Assembly (NCBI GenBank): GCA_038501625.1
Contig: JAZAYU010000012.1
Location: 9,300,001 to 9,364,000, forward strand
Origin: Corbicula japonica
Lineage: Eukaryota; Mollusca; Bivalvia; Venerida; Cyrenidae
DNA length: 64,000 nt
Reading direction: 5' to 3'
Under the pieces are notes generated by a model. The model was not told the origin of the DNA. It did not search any database and saw nothing but the letters and a program-made list of their open reading frames with translations. How positions within the stretch are numbered: position 1 is the first letter of the stretch; the number at the start of each line of letters is the position of its first letter. Position numbers and translations under genes: made by a program. Of the stretch, positions 48,002 to 59,596 are shown one piece after another.

Positions 48002-48694
48002 TTACCACACTCCTCACCAGCACGTTCATCGATAAAAAGAAAATTATCAGAATCTCAGTAACGGCAAAATGCCTTTAAATGAAACTTTGCACAAATGTAT
48101 GTTATTAATGTATCTTTATTTTGCAGATGGTAAGACACGTTAGAACAGTAAAAAAATATAGCGAGATCTAAAAATTCCCTCAACTTCTATTTACATAAAT
48201 TCACAAAAACTGAACAACACAAAACATCATTTTAAATGCCCACATGAGTAATATGATACTGACAACAATTTATTGTGTCCTCATGACTTACATATGTAAA
48301 CTTTATGAGATATTAGTAAAAGTGTGTTTGACCTTCACTTTCCTGGTCGGTCTCTGGTCGCGTAAACGGATGACAATCACTGATTTCTCTTTAAGTAGTT
48401 GAAAGTTTTTTTACAAAGTAAACAATATTTTCTTGTCAGTATCATTGCACTCACGTGGGAATTTAAAATTATGTTTTGTATCACTTAGTTTTTGTGAATT
48501 TATGTAAATAGAATTTAAAGGAATTTTTAGGTCTAGCTTTTTTTCTTTCTAACATGTCTTACTGCATGCAAAATAGTAGTGCAAAACATAAGTAAAATTC
48601 ATTTGTGCAAAGTTTCATTGGACAGCATTTTGCCATTATTGAGATTTTGATATTTTCTTTTTATCGATGAACGTGATTGGAAGGAGTGTGGTAA
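48002..48694. mobile_element. Foldback element with about 270-bp inverted arms
   Basis: The left arm (48,002-48,275) begins TTACCACACTCC and the right arm (about 48,430-48,694) ends GGAGTGTGGTAA, with imperfect pairing throughout (for example CACGTTCATCGATAAAAAG and TTTTTATCGATGAACGTGA). The spacer is about 155 bp. No coding capacity; no clear target-site duplication. Confidence 0.75.
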
Positions 48695-49024
48695 GCCCTT
48701 AAAAATGTGTACATTTACGCATTCATACAAAGATTTTTTTCCTCTAGACATTACCAAATAACACATTATTCATTTATAATAGTATTGCTTGTTTTAACAT
48801 TATTGTAATATTTAAGCTTTATAGAAACTTTAATTTTGAGAGACACTTTTTCGAACCTGGAAGAGAGTGGTTGCTATGGTAACATGCTATAATATGATAA
48901 GGACTTGACAGAAGTATATTTACATGCATAATTATGCATTAGCGATGCAATAAACATCAGCTATTGACATTTTACAAGCACTTGCACTATTGTTAAATTT
49001 CATTAATTGCCTTGTAATTTTTCA

Positions 49025-49246
49025 TACAGGTGTACGGCATGTTGGACCCAGCCACACCCCCTTCCCTCACACTACTACCCTCCCTTGATAAAAAAAGCTC
49101 TACAGAAAAAAAATCTTTCTGACAGGTACTGTAGAGCTTTTTTAATATAAAGAAAATAATTTTTTCTGTAGAGCTTTTTTTTCAAGGGAGGGTAGTAGTG
49201 TGAGGAAACGGGGGTGTGGCTGGGTCCAACATGCCGTACACCTGTG
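49025..49246. mobile_element. 222-bp near-palindromic hAT-type MITE with 8-bp target-site duplication
   Basis: The arms run from ACAGGTGTACGGCATGTTGG through GCTCTACAGAAAAAA and return as CCAACATGCCGTACACCTGT. ATTTTTCA flanks both sides (49,017-49,024 and 49,247-49,254). Eight-base duplications and CAGGTG-type ends fit hAT-derived MITEs. Not coding. Confidence 0.8.
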
Positions 49247-50400
49247 ATTTTTCACAATAACAATTGTTGTGCATTTGGTCCTACATGTATTTTCTCAGGC
49301 ACACTCACATATTTTCCAAGTTTTCTGTCAATAGGGTAAGTATTTTCAAAGTTGTAAACAAAATTAAGTTTCAAGTCAAAGATGTGTGACTACTTGATGG
49401 TGCTATGCGACTGCTGTTGGTGCTGCTGCTTCTTGGTGCTGACTACCTGCAATAATGATGCAAGAAGACTTCTAATAAAGTCCTAAGTTAAGTTGGGAAG
49501 GAGAGGGTTCATTTTGGGATTTTATTTATCAATTATTATATTGATACAATTTATATATCACAATTGCAACTAGAACAAATATGGGTCATCCTGCACCACC
49601 ACACAGTCAGATCATTATCAACACTTCACTGTTAATCTGATTAAAATCATATCCTGAAAACGGCTATGCTATCAAGATCTAACGACGAGTCACTAAAACG
49701 TGCTTTTATCACTAACCCTTTGAACCAATCAGATCGTTGCCTACAAAATCGCAAAAGTGAAAGTAAACATTGTATTTCATTTTAAACCATGGAAAGTGTT
49801 TAAAGCCTGCGTAAGACATATTTTACTGAAGATATATGTTTTTATGTAGTATTGTATTCATTTCTAATGTAATGACATCTTCAGATCATTTTGGGAACGT
49901 ATTTGTACGGTATCTGCGGGACGTCATCAGATCTAACATTTTGTGATTGACTTCACTGTTCACTTCTTGATCACAAATAACCTAATGAATCTAAAAGTGA
50001 AGCTCCTAGCAAGACTGCTTGATGTGCAGGCTGATCTTGATCTACACTTGCCATCCTTGGAATATAAACCAACTCATGATTAAGGGTTAAACTGCTGAAT
50101 TAGTTAAATTAGTTAAAATGGATTTGTCCCTCATTTAAAAGTCAGTCCATGTTTTACAGGATTTATTAACTGGATTATTGACTGAACAGTGAAAAGTGTA
50201 GACCCTGATCACACTGCACATTTGCACAGGCTGATATGGGTCTACACTGATAACAAATGCTGTGCTTAGCACATGAAGAGTTTTCATAAATGAATTTTCA
50301 TTGAGACTTTAAACATTTTTGTTAAATATTCATTATCTTTTCAATAAATTTAAAAGCTGATCTCACCAATTATAGGTTAAGATTTAACCACATCCTCCAT

Positions 50401-50560
50401 ATATATGCTTTTATGGGATCTGCAAACAGTGTAGATCCAGATCTGTTGACACATCTAGACTTTTGATTACTTGGCTTATTTCTGACCAAAACAGCAAACA
50501 AATTAGATCTAGATCAGACAGCATGGAAGTGCAGGCTGATCTGGATCTGCACTTGTGATC
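50401..50560. repeat. Dispersed palindromic repeat, further copy
   Basis: AGTGTAGATCCAGATCTG and TTAGATCTAGATCAGACAGC with GGCTGATCTGGATCTGCACT. The minus-strand 82-codon open frame here is made of this repeat. Confidence 0.7.
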
Positions 50561-50742
50561 CATGGAATATAAGCCAACTTTTGATGTGAAGGAAAGGCAT
50601 GAACTGCTGGAAAAGTTAAATTTATTTGTCCCTCTGTCATTTTCAGCCAGTCCATTCATATTTAACAGAATTTTAACTGGATTATTGACTTAATAGTGAA
50701 AACTCCGTAGACCCTAATCATTTGCTTAGACTGATCTGGGCT

Positions 50743-50853
50743 GCAGATTATAAAACAGATTTGAAACCATTCTCATGGCAAGTCTCCATTAATTCCAATA
50801 AGATCCTTGAGATTTGAGACTGGTTTCCATTCTCAGTTTTATAATCTTGGGGC
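50743..50853. mobile_element. Short palindromic element, first copy
   Basis: Inverted ends AGATTATAAAACAG and CAGTTTTATAATCTTGG surround GAGATTTGAGACTGG. Same family as 52,484-52,635. Confidence 0.55.
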
Positions 50854-51707
50854 TTGGGTCTACACTGGTTGCACATGCATTAAAATGGGTATTTTGGAGG
50901 AAAGGGTTAAGGTCCACTAAATTAAGTGCTTGAAATTATATATCAGCAAGTTTTTTTTCATTTATGACTAGGGTAGACTCAGATCAGTATCATAACCAGG
51001 GTCTACACTATTTGCTATTCAATAAATAATTTTAGTAAATAAATTTCAATTATACCCCTATTAAGAATATTGGACTGGCTCAAACTGATGTAAGGGGGAG
51101 TCCATTACATTAATTCAGCAGATAACAGGTTCATTCAAATTCTAACAAAAGAAGAGTGTTCAACTGTGGTATGGGATTAACATCTCACACAGAGCTTTCA
51201 TCATGTAATAATTTTGGAGGGAAAAAAGCATGGAAAGCATGACTTGGGGACATGTACACTGACTTGCTGGCCATGTGAAAGAAAATTACACTGATGTGGA
51301 TTGCTTTATCCCAGAAAATTTCTACTACATATTCCATTATAAATGTAAGTTTATTTAGTTAAAACAAGTGACAGTAATGATAATGCAAGAAATAACTAAT
51401 TACTTAATTATAAAATGCATTTGTTTGTAATTTTTCAAAATTGAAAACTTGTTGGTGGCAAAGAAAGTTTGGCATGCTGTGCAGTAGTTGAGTACCAGTA
51501 GACTGGACTCAAGGTATATTATACTAGCATTGTTGTAACAAGGCGAGGAAAATGCACAGCAAGACTGAGACTTGAACCCAGGATCTAAAATTTGCCTAGA
51601 GCTGTACAGGGTGCATTCTCTATAGCCAAGAGAGCTGGGTGAGTTACATACTTGTTTTGCATAAGTTATTATTTAAAAAAAGTTTAGTAAAGTAGTCTAG
51701 CTAACAT

Positions 51708-52211
51708 CAGGTCTAGGAAACAACTGTTTTTACGGACTGTCTGTAAATTTATAGACTGTCTGTTTATTTATAGATAAATGTGTCTGTAAATTTATGGACA
51801 CAGGAGGTTACAAAAGTTGTCAAAAGTTTAAATCTTGGTTCTACACCACATTAGGATAAAAATGAATAAAAATCTACAAATAAATTAGTATAAAATATTG
51901 TAAATCAACATAACTTTTAAAAAAAAATCATTATTATGTTCCGACGATTGTGTGAAATGTTGTTTGATCATTGATGACCATGTTGGAGAAGAAATAGCAG
52001 TGTAAACAAACTTCTGTTCTTTATGTTTATGCCCTATGTCATGCTCTTTGCTATCAGAATTAACAAAAATGCTTTAGGTTTGTGAATTTCTAAAAAGTGT
52101 TAACTTTTGTATCAACCTTGTCCATAAATTTACGGACACATTTATCTATAAATAAACTGACAGTCTGTAAATTTACAGACAGTCCTTAAAAACAGCCGTT
52201 TCCTAGACCTG
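51708..52211. mobile_element. 504-bp element with about 110-bp inverted ends
   Basis: It begins CAGGTCTAGGAAACAACTG and ends CCGTTTCCTAGACCTG. The arms also share GACTGTCTGTAAATTTA, TTTATAGATAAATGTGTC and their complements. Target-site duplication not found. No coding frame recognised. Confidence 0.75.
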
Positions 52212-52483
52212 AATATGCTTGCCCTCTATGTCTAAGTCTTCCATAGAGTTCACTTTTCATGTTTGCTGTAACTGCTTCAATCAGTCCATTGTTGGGCACA
52301 ATATCATATGGCGAAAAAATGTGCAACCAGAGCAGGACTCAGTCCAGGGTCCCTTACAGCATTTTGCTCTTCTGTCTGAGCTATCCAGCCTGCCTACACA
52401 ATGTTTTGTTGATGACTGCACCTAAGAAAAGATCAATTTTCTTGAGCACAGATACTAAATTGACTTAAACAGTTACCAATTGT

Positions 52484-52635
52484 GGCCAGGGCACAAGATT
52501 ATAAAACTAAATCTGGAGACCAGTCTCAAATCTCAAAAATCTGGTTGGCTGAAATGGTAATGTCGCCATTTCAGCCAGTAAGATGCTTGAGATTTGAGAC
52601 TGGACTCTAATTTAAATTTATGATCTTGGCCCCCG
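52484..52635. mobile_element. Short palindromic element, second copy
   Basis: Long inverted arms: GGCCAGGGCACAAGATTATA through CAGTCTCAAATCTCAA and GGCTGAAATGG return as CCATTTCAGCC, TTGAGATTTGAGACTG and GATCTTGGCCCCC. Confidence 0.7.
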
Positions 52636-52804
52636 GTATCTTGTAAGTCTAAAATTTTCAGTGCATTAGTCTATGATACAGTATATAAAAAAATGTTTAT
52701 TATAAATATTTTTGTAGTGAAATATAATGATCAGCACAGTCATGTTAGGGTCTACATTGTTTTGATATTTGCAAGCAATAAAAGCTAGTTCAATACAATT
52801 TCAG

Positions 52805-53099
52805 CCCGCCCGGCTAGCTCAGTGGATAGAGCATCGGACTGTCAATCCAGGGGTCGTGAGTTCGATCCCCAGCCGAGGCGGGAAAAATTTCTCCGTGACA
52901 ATTGAACTCGGACATTGCGTCTGAGAGTTATTTGTCCCTCACCTCTGATTCAAGTGAGGAAGCAGTCAGTCTCTTGCGGAGAAATTGGTTAGTACTGGTT
53001 AGAGACCCAGGAACACCGGTTAGGTGGACTGACCGCCGGGATATAATCAGAAAGGTGTTGAAACCAGGCGTTAAACCCCAAACAAACAAACAAACAAAT
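52805..53099 (+). mobile_element. Complete tRNA-derived SINE with 14-bp target-site duplication
   Basis: The 5' part (to about 52,880) resembles a tRNA: A-box TAGCTCAGTGGATAGAGC, an anticodon loop CTGTCAA that would read GTC (Asp), and B-box GAGTTCGATCCCC. Acceptor and T stems pair poorly, so it is not a working tRNA gene. A body of about 200 bp follows, then a CAAA-repeat tail. CAATACAATTTCAG flanks the element exactly at 52,791-52,804 and 53,100-53,113. The 153-codon frame over it is spurious. Confidence 0.88.
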
Positions 53100-53113
53100 C
53101 AATACAATTTCAG

Positions 53114-53690
53114 TAAGCAAAGAGCTATTATTAGCAGATTACACCATGGATACAGCTTAAATTTCATGTGTGACCAGTGTCCATGTCAAAGTGCAGGAAT
53201 GAGATCTAACATTTCTCCTATTATTCGCATAGTGTTTTTTTATTATGCCATGAAGTGGGAGGCATATCAAGTTGCACTAAACTGTCCGTATGGCCCTCAA
53301 ATCTTTTTGCCTCAACACCTCATTAACTATTGGCTGGATTTCTTTCAAACTTGCACAGAATGATCAAGCAGGATGTGTAGGTAATTGTTATGAAAGATTT
53401 TTAGCTGCTACCATTTTTACGAGAGTTATGGCCCTTTGTTACAAATGTTGTTGTAGCATTGGTGGCACCAGTGTCCAAAGGTTTTCTCTCGCTATTCAAT
53501 TATTACATTCTCAAGGGAAAACATGGGCAAAAGTGAAATTTTGGAGGGCGATGGGGCCCAATTTTGGCCCAAAATTAAGCCCCCCAAAAACACCAGCATA
53601 TGTATTTTTCCATCTAATTTCCAGCTTTCAAAGGGCAACTGTAAATGCATGCTGACTGGGTGGTTACCAACAGAAAACTAGCACTTGTTG
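53114..53690. other. No gene recognised
   Basis: Between the SINE and a small minisatellite. Open frames of 121-153 codons cross the area, but none shows a family motif, and the longest is partly made of SINE sequence. Confidence 0.35.
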
Positions 53691-53771
53691 CTCTGTAGAG
53701 GTGATTCATTGTACAGACAATCACACGACAGTGAGTCAACATGCTGTCCAAGAGGTCAACAGTGGAATGAC

Positions 53772-53975
53772 AAGTGGAATACAGTACCAGTACTGAATCG
53801 ATGATGACCAAGTTCTGTATGCTGTCCGAGAGACCGGTGGAATACAGTACCAGTACTGAATCGATGATGACCAAGTTCTGTATGTTGTCCTAGAGATCAG
53901 TGGAATACAGTACCAGCAAGACACCAGTGGTCACAGTACCAGCAAGAGACCAATGGAATACAGTACGAGTACTGT
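53772..53975. repeat. About 63-bp minisatellite (GTGGAATACAGTACCAG)
   Basis: Two nearly identical units with GTACTGAATCGATGATGACC and CAAGTTCTGTATGCTGTCC are followed by shortened units carrying only GGAATACAGTACCAGCAAGA. It explains the repeated residues of two minus-strand open frames, which are rejected. Confidence 0.8.
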
Positions 53976-54237
53976 TGTGAAGGGATAATGACAACTGTGT
54001 GCTTGTAAGTTTACATTTGATCAACTGTTCTTTTTTGTTTTAATTATAACTTTAACCCTTTACTCCTTTTATTGCATGGGTGAACAGTGTAGATCCAGAT
54101 CTGATGACACATCAATGTGATCTGATCTAGATCTACACTGTTTGTCAACCTTAAAGAAAATTATTACGAGTAAATTTTATTAATGCATCTCATCTTTACA
54201 TACATGGATATTAAAAGAAGTTTGAACCAAAAAAATG

Positions 54238-54600
54238 CAGGGCTCTCACTAGAGGGAGACTTGGGAGAAGTGGTCTCCCAAAAGTGACCAGACTTCTCCC
54301 TTCTTTGAGCTATGGGAGAATTCATTTTGTATAGACCAGTTTAGATCAGATGGCAAAAATGTGCCTGCTGATCTGATTCTACAATGACCGCACATGCAAA
54401 AAAAAGTAAAGATTGGCCGTTACAAGACTGCATTTACAATCTTTCAGGGCTGTCAAAGGGCTCTGAGGGCTTGACAAAAAGTCGCCTACATCGGTTTTCG
54501 GCAATAATCTGACATCACTAGTTTAAATATAGTCATTTCAGGGCTCTCACTAGACTCGCAAATCAGGGAGAAGTTTTGTCATAATCTTACAGAATTATGG
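54238..54600. repeat. Direct repeats of CAGGGCTCTCACTAGA with GGGAGAAGT words
   Basis: The word occurs at about 54,239 and 54,542, and TTCTCCC / GGGAGA pairs make short hairpins between. It may be two ends of damaged MITEs. No gene. Confidence 0.4.
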
Positions 54601-55615
54601 AGATGTTTGCAGTCAAAAGAATTCTTTCCCAATCTTTACTCGATATAATTTTTTTTTGCATGTGCGGTCATTGTAGAATCAGATTAGCAGGCACATTTTT
54701 GCCATCTGATTTAAACTGGTCCCTTTTTAAGAAATAACCAAATAAATCTGAATGTGAACAGTGTAGATTCTTCTCAGGTGGCACACATTTTCTGGCTGAT
54801 CTGGATCCACACTGTTTGCCCATGGACTAACAGCCATATTTCATGGAGTAAAGAGTTGACTGAGCGTTAAATAATGAATGAATTCTATGTGTGGTTTCTC
54901 TATTATGCATACTTGCATCTTCGTTCACACTTACAAATTTGAACTCCACTGAAGACAGAAGCATCTTTAGTTGTTTTAAAGCGGCATTACTTCAATTTAA
55001 CCCACTATTTTATGAAATTTTGCATGTATTTGGAACTATAGGCACAAATTTGCAGCATTAGTTCGGGCTAATAAAATTTTAATTTACTAAAATAAATTTG
55101 GCCCGCTCGACTAAAAGCGAAAGTAGGATTTCCGAAACATCACAGAAATCGAGATCGCGCATGAAATGGTTGCTTTGTCAAAAATAGATGCTAAATATAG
55201 CTCCATTATATTTAGCTTCTTAAAAGTTCATTAACTATAATTTAACATTATCATTGAAAATCCCGTCTATAAGAAAGAATTCGATCGGACCTTTTGTGTT
55301 CTGTTAGAGAGTTTATATATTGGAGTGTATATGGACAAATATGATTTTTCAATAGTATATTCTTACTTAAGTTTAGGGCTGGGGCTTTAACATTTATCTC
55401 TGAAATAAATGGAAATAATTCCTGATGGAAAACATTGTGGTCTGTACTGGTATGAAACCCAAGAAGGTATTTGAAATTAATGATGCTACATAGTTTACAA
55501 AAATGTTGTTGAATTAAAATTTAAACTCTCTTGAAAAGGAACTGTCCTGAAAATTGTGTAAAAATTAAACAAGCACACAAATGTTATTCTTTTACAAAGT
55601 ATGTCTTCATTTCAG

Positions 55616-55722
55616 AAAATCCACTAAGAGACGGTCTTGTTGAATGAGAATGGTGTATGTGTTGAGTCAACAGTCACTGAGATGATGCGGTTATGGAACA
55701 GAATGTTAATTTACCACTAGAG
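55616..55722 (+). other. Putative exon, first member of a duplicated pair
   Basis: It lies between TCTTCATTTCAG and GTAAGTGACTT. It matches 57,074-57,169 with small indels, and similarity extends into both flanking introns. Confidence 0.4.
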
Positions 55723-56067
55723 GTAAGTGACTTGGCCTTCGAGTACTAGCTGCGGCATTGATCACATTCACAGCCAGTGTAGACCCCGATCAGTCTGCAT
55801 ATCTTCACACTGACCAGGGTCTACACTGCTGGCTATTCACATAAAATAATACAATCTAATTTCATTGTTAAGTTGTAAAAAATATTAGTTAAAAAGTTTC
55901 CTTAAAACAAGCCTACATATATGAACACTGTGAAATAAATGATTCAAATATTATAGAAAGGGAAATCTGTTAAAGACATTTGTATTTTTGGTTTACTCAA
56001 TGGAATGTTGGGAATTCGGCATGAGGAAAGCAAGACAATTAACTGTAAAAAAGGTGTTACTGTATTC

Positions 56068-56225
56068 TTAAGGAATGATTCTTATTTTGGTGCGGTTCAT
56101 GCAGATTGGACGTGCACGCGAGAGCTGGCAAATACATAAAGCGCGCTAGCGCTTTATGGTAAATTTGCCAGCTCTCGCGTGCACGTCCAATCTGCATGAA
56201 CCGCACCAAAATAAGAACCATTACT
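56068..56225. repeat. Near-perfect 158-bp hairpin
   Basis: Arms of almost 78 bases run from TTCTTATTTTGGTGCGG through GGACGTGCACGCGAGAGC to CATAAAGCGC, a four-base centre GCTA, then back. Only a few mismatches are visible. The block is GC-richer than its surroundings. A further GCGGTTCATGCA word lies nearby at about 56,370. It may be a young palindromic MITE or a structured RNA/DNA element. Confidence 0.8.
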
Positions 56226-56774
56226 TATATTTACATTTTATTCATTTTTTTCTATAAATAAACTTAAGTCGAACGCTTTCAAAAATTAGTATTAAGTGGA
56301 AAGGGGGAGTAATACGTGGGAGTTTTCAATAGTAACAGCCATTACGTTACTGACGTCATTACGGGTCATGCGGTTCATGCAAAATGAACCGAATTTTTTT
56401 AAACGAAGAACTCAATAGGAATGTAAATATATTAAAGTGTTGCAATTCAGGCCCGACTGCTAAATCTAGTGTAATAGATTATGAGTTTACAAGTGAATGT
56501 AACTTTAAAAGACACTGAAAACTCATTTTCACATTTATTTAGAAACATTTAAACAGCTACGCAAATTAGCATTGTTAATTTGTAAACATTGTTGGCGAAT
56601 ATATAACTTTACCGCATTTCTACACCCATGCCATATACCAATTCGGCCTCATAAAAACATGCCTAGTGTATGATAGTTAGATGTAAAGTTATAAAAGTAC
56701 AGTTGCACATGAAAAACATATATATATATATGATTTTACAGCCTAAATTTAAAAGGCTATACATTTCCCTTTAA

Positions 56775-56965
56775 CCCTTTACTCCATTTATACAGGTTTA
56801 AACCAATGTTCAACCAGTGTAGATGCAGATCTGTGCTGTCTGATCTGGATTTACACTGGTGGCTTCTTCATCAGATATAAACCAATGAATTAAAAACAAA
56901 CGGTGCAGATCCTGATCAGATAGCATTTAAGTGCCAACAGATGTGTCTACAATGTTCTTCCATAG
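56775..56965. repeat. Dispersed palindromic repeat, further copy
   Basis: ACCCTTTACTCC, CAGTGTAGATGCAGATCTG and GGTGCAGATCCTGATCAGA blocks. Between the two duplicated putative exons. Confidence 0.65.
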
Positions 56966-57073
56966 GATAACAGATATATCACTTGTGTAAAATGTTAAAC
57001 ATGTGAAAACCATGTGAAAATTAAACAAGCACAACATTTAAATTATTAACAAGTTGATCCGTCTTCATTTCAG

Positions 57074-57169
57074 GAACTCGACCAAGACGGTCTTGAGAAC
57101 GGTGTATGTGTGGAGTCAACAGACTAAGATGATGCCTTGATGGAACAGAATCTTAATTTACCTGGAGAG
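57074..57169 (+). other. Putative exon, second member of the duplicated pair
   Basis: It lies between TCTTCATTTCAG and GTAAGTGACTT. One frame reads ELDQDGLENGVCVESTD then stop, but the sister exon breaks that frame, so coding is doubtful. Confidence 0.4.
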
Positions 57170-57427
57170 GTAAGTGACTTACCGCTTACTAGCCACAGCA
57201 TTTATCACATTTCCAGCCAGTTCAGACCCAAATTGATCTGCATTTCTGCACACTGATCTGGGTCTACACTGTTCACTTTTCAGTTAATACCACTTAGCAT
57301 CACTGTTGAGGTGATGGTGAATAAGTTGTATAAAACAAGCCTACATTTATGAACACTGTGAAATAACGGATTTACATTCAAAGAAAAAGAAGTCTGTTTA
57401 CCCTTTACTTCATATATATACCTTTAA

Positions 57428-57662
57428 GGCCAGAGAAAAAAATATTTTAGATTCTCATTCTCCCGCCCCTGTCCAAATCCACCCGCCCCAAAAAAATTTA
57501 TTGGTAAAAAAATCGAAAGGTATTCTATTCCGTACAGAACGGATTTTAGACCATCCCGAAATACCTTCTTGGCTAATAAAAAATCAAAATTAAAAAAATG
57601 CCCACCCGCCCCTTTTTTTCCCAAATTCCAGATGAGAATCTAATAATTAATTTTCTCTAGCC
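57428..57662. mobile_element. Harbinger-type MITE with TAA target-site duplication
   Basis: Ends are GGCCAGAGAAAA and TTTTCTCTAGCC, with the inner inverted word TTAGATTCTCAT / ATGAGAATCTAA. TAA flanks both sides (57,425-57,427 and 57,663-57,665). Three-base TWA duplications and GGC-type ends fit PIF/Harbinger. No transposase. Confidence 0.65.
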
Positions 57663-57799
57663 TAATACATATACAACCATTATAGATCTTTTATCAGTAA
57701 GCACATATATGGCATCTGTTCAGGATCTACACTAGTCTGTGACCTCCTGTTTGGATCAGATGGCATTGATGAGCTGGCTTCTCTGGGTCTACACTTCGT

Positions 57800-58071
57800 C
57801 ATGGGATAACAGCCCTTACTCCATGGGATAACAGCCCTTACTCCATGGGATAACAGCCCTTACTCCATGGGATAACAGCCCTTACTCCATGGGATAACAG
57901 CCCTTACTCCATGGGATAACAGCCCTTACTCCATGGGATAACAGCCCTTACTCCATGGGATAACAGCCCTTACTCCATGGGATAACAGCCCTTACTCCAT
58001 GGGATAACAGCCCTTACTCCATGGGATAACAGCCCTTACTCCATGGGATAACAGCCCTTACTCCATGGGAA
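57800..58071. repeat. 22-bp minisatellite, about twelve nearly identical units
   Basis: The unit CATGGGATAACAGCCCTTACTC is repeated head to tail with almost no variation. It lies inside a copy of the dispersed GATCAGACAGCAC repeat, and its unit derives from that repeat's GGATAACAGCC end block (compare 54,824-54,833 and 56,968). Confidence 0.9.
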
Positions 58072-58326
58072 ATGGCTGTTATTCCATGTGTAGATCCAGA
58101 TCAGCTGACACACACATGCTATTTCATAGAAATCCGGAGATTTTGACTATAAATCCGGAGAAGTAACTTAAAATCCTGAGATTCCGGATAAAATCCGGAG
58201 ATTTGGCAGGCCTGGGAACATAACGATATTTTAAGAAAAATGTGACCTAAATTTCAATCAAATTTCAACCTAAAAGCATGCAAAACAGAATGTTTTCGAA
58301 GTTAAATCATTTGTTCTTTATTTCAG

Positions 58327-58454
58327 AATTGGAATTGCTTTCAACAAGATGGGAAGATTAGATATACAGCAACATGGTGTATATTCTGAACAGTCACACT
58401 ATGCATACTACATTAATGAAACAGGAGCCATGCGTAAAGTGATGTAATGTTCAG
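58327..58454 (+). other. Putative exon
   Basis: It lies between TTTATTTCAG and GTAGGTTGTG. One frame is open until near the end (MGRLDIQQHGVYSEQ then YINETGAMRKVM and stop). No family recognised. Confidence 0.3.
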
Positions 58455-58552
58455 GTAGGTTGTGTTTGAAGTACTTGATAAAACAAATTAACATTATTTA
58501 ATTGATAAAAAAATCTTTTACTAATAGAATTTTTTAAAATAAAATTAATTTA

Positions 58553-58900
58553 GCTCGACTGTTCGAAGAACAGGGGAAATATCCTACTCACCCTAGCATT
58601 GGCACTGGCATACTGAAGCACCTGGGTCAACAACTTTATAACTACCCGAGATATCAACTTGAAACTTTAAATACGATTTATTCAACAAAATCGCATCACC
58701 ATCATTACCAACAAGACCCATAATTCCACTACAAATATATTTAGGTTTTGCCCCTTTTTACTAAGATTTTGCGTTAATCAAAATATGCATTTGGTCCATA
58801 ACTTTGAAACTACTCCACATATCAACTTAGAACTTGAAATATATATTCACTGTCATAATCAAACTCTTCCAAAATTGTTTTATAGTTATTCCACATTTTC
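58553..58900 (+). repeat. Fragment of the GCTCGACTRTTCGAA-ended array element
   Basis: It begins AGCTCGACTGTTCGAAG, like the inverted end at 39,540-39,554, and continues with ACTACCCGAGATATCAACTTG, which resembles the distal part of that element. Only one end is present. Confidence 0.5.
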
Positions 58901-59267
58901 CTCCTTTTCAGTATTCATTATTTATGGTACATTAATGAATTATTTTTGTTATTTGTAATTGATTTCCTCTTCATCATTCATTTGTTAATATTATTACGGG
59001 TGCTGTTTGCAAATGAATGTTGGGCAATATTTGTTGTTATTTTAATCTTCAAATTGCATTTTTTTTTCAAATGAATCAAATAGTAGAGCATGTTGTCTCC
59101 TCTGACAGCTCTTGTTTGACTTGCTACAGAACTAAATGGATAAATAGTGGAATTTAATGCATATAATATTAATAAAAAAGCAGTCACTATTTGGAAAAAT
59201 GTAATTCCCTCAGTGGAGTTTATTGGGATTTCAAGGTACATGTACATTTAGGTTGAACACTTTCCTC

Positions 59268-59440
59268 CATAGATGATTTTATCATACATGTGACCATTGT
59301 AGATATGGCACAGCCATGCCATCTGATCTGGTTCTACACTGTTTGCTTTTTGATTCAATAGGTTTTTTCTGACCAAGAAGTAAACAATGTAGATAGTGAA
59401 CAGACAGCATGGACATGGCTGGTTGCTCATGAAATACACA
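59268..59440. repeat. Dispersed palindromic repeat, further copy
   Basis: GCCATCTGATCTGGTTCTAC, GTAAACAATGTAGATAGTG and GAACAGACAGCATGGACATG blocks, just left of the 153-bp-unit array. Confidence 0.6.
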
Positions 59441-59596
59441 ATTCAGACATATGTTAGGTGTTAAAATTTAAAATAAAAGCACCCCACTAATCCAAATTCT
59501 CTGCTTAAAAATTATTTCCTCAAGTTAATTTTGACCTATCTTTACTTACATTAACGCTCAAGTCCAATGATCGGTCTGGATTATTGAATTATTTTT

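Noticed and set aside
52805..52880. Functional tRNA-Asp gene
   Set aside because: A- and B-boxes and the GTC anticodon loop are present, but acceptor and T stems pair poorly and the sequence continues as a SINE with tail and target-site duplication.
52902..53655. 153- and 121-aa ORFs
   Set aside because: The first is largely SINE body and tail; the second has no recognisable domain or splice support.
53614..53924. Minus-strand repeat ORFs of 86 and 62 aa
   Set aside because: They are translations of the 63-bp minisatellite.
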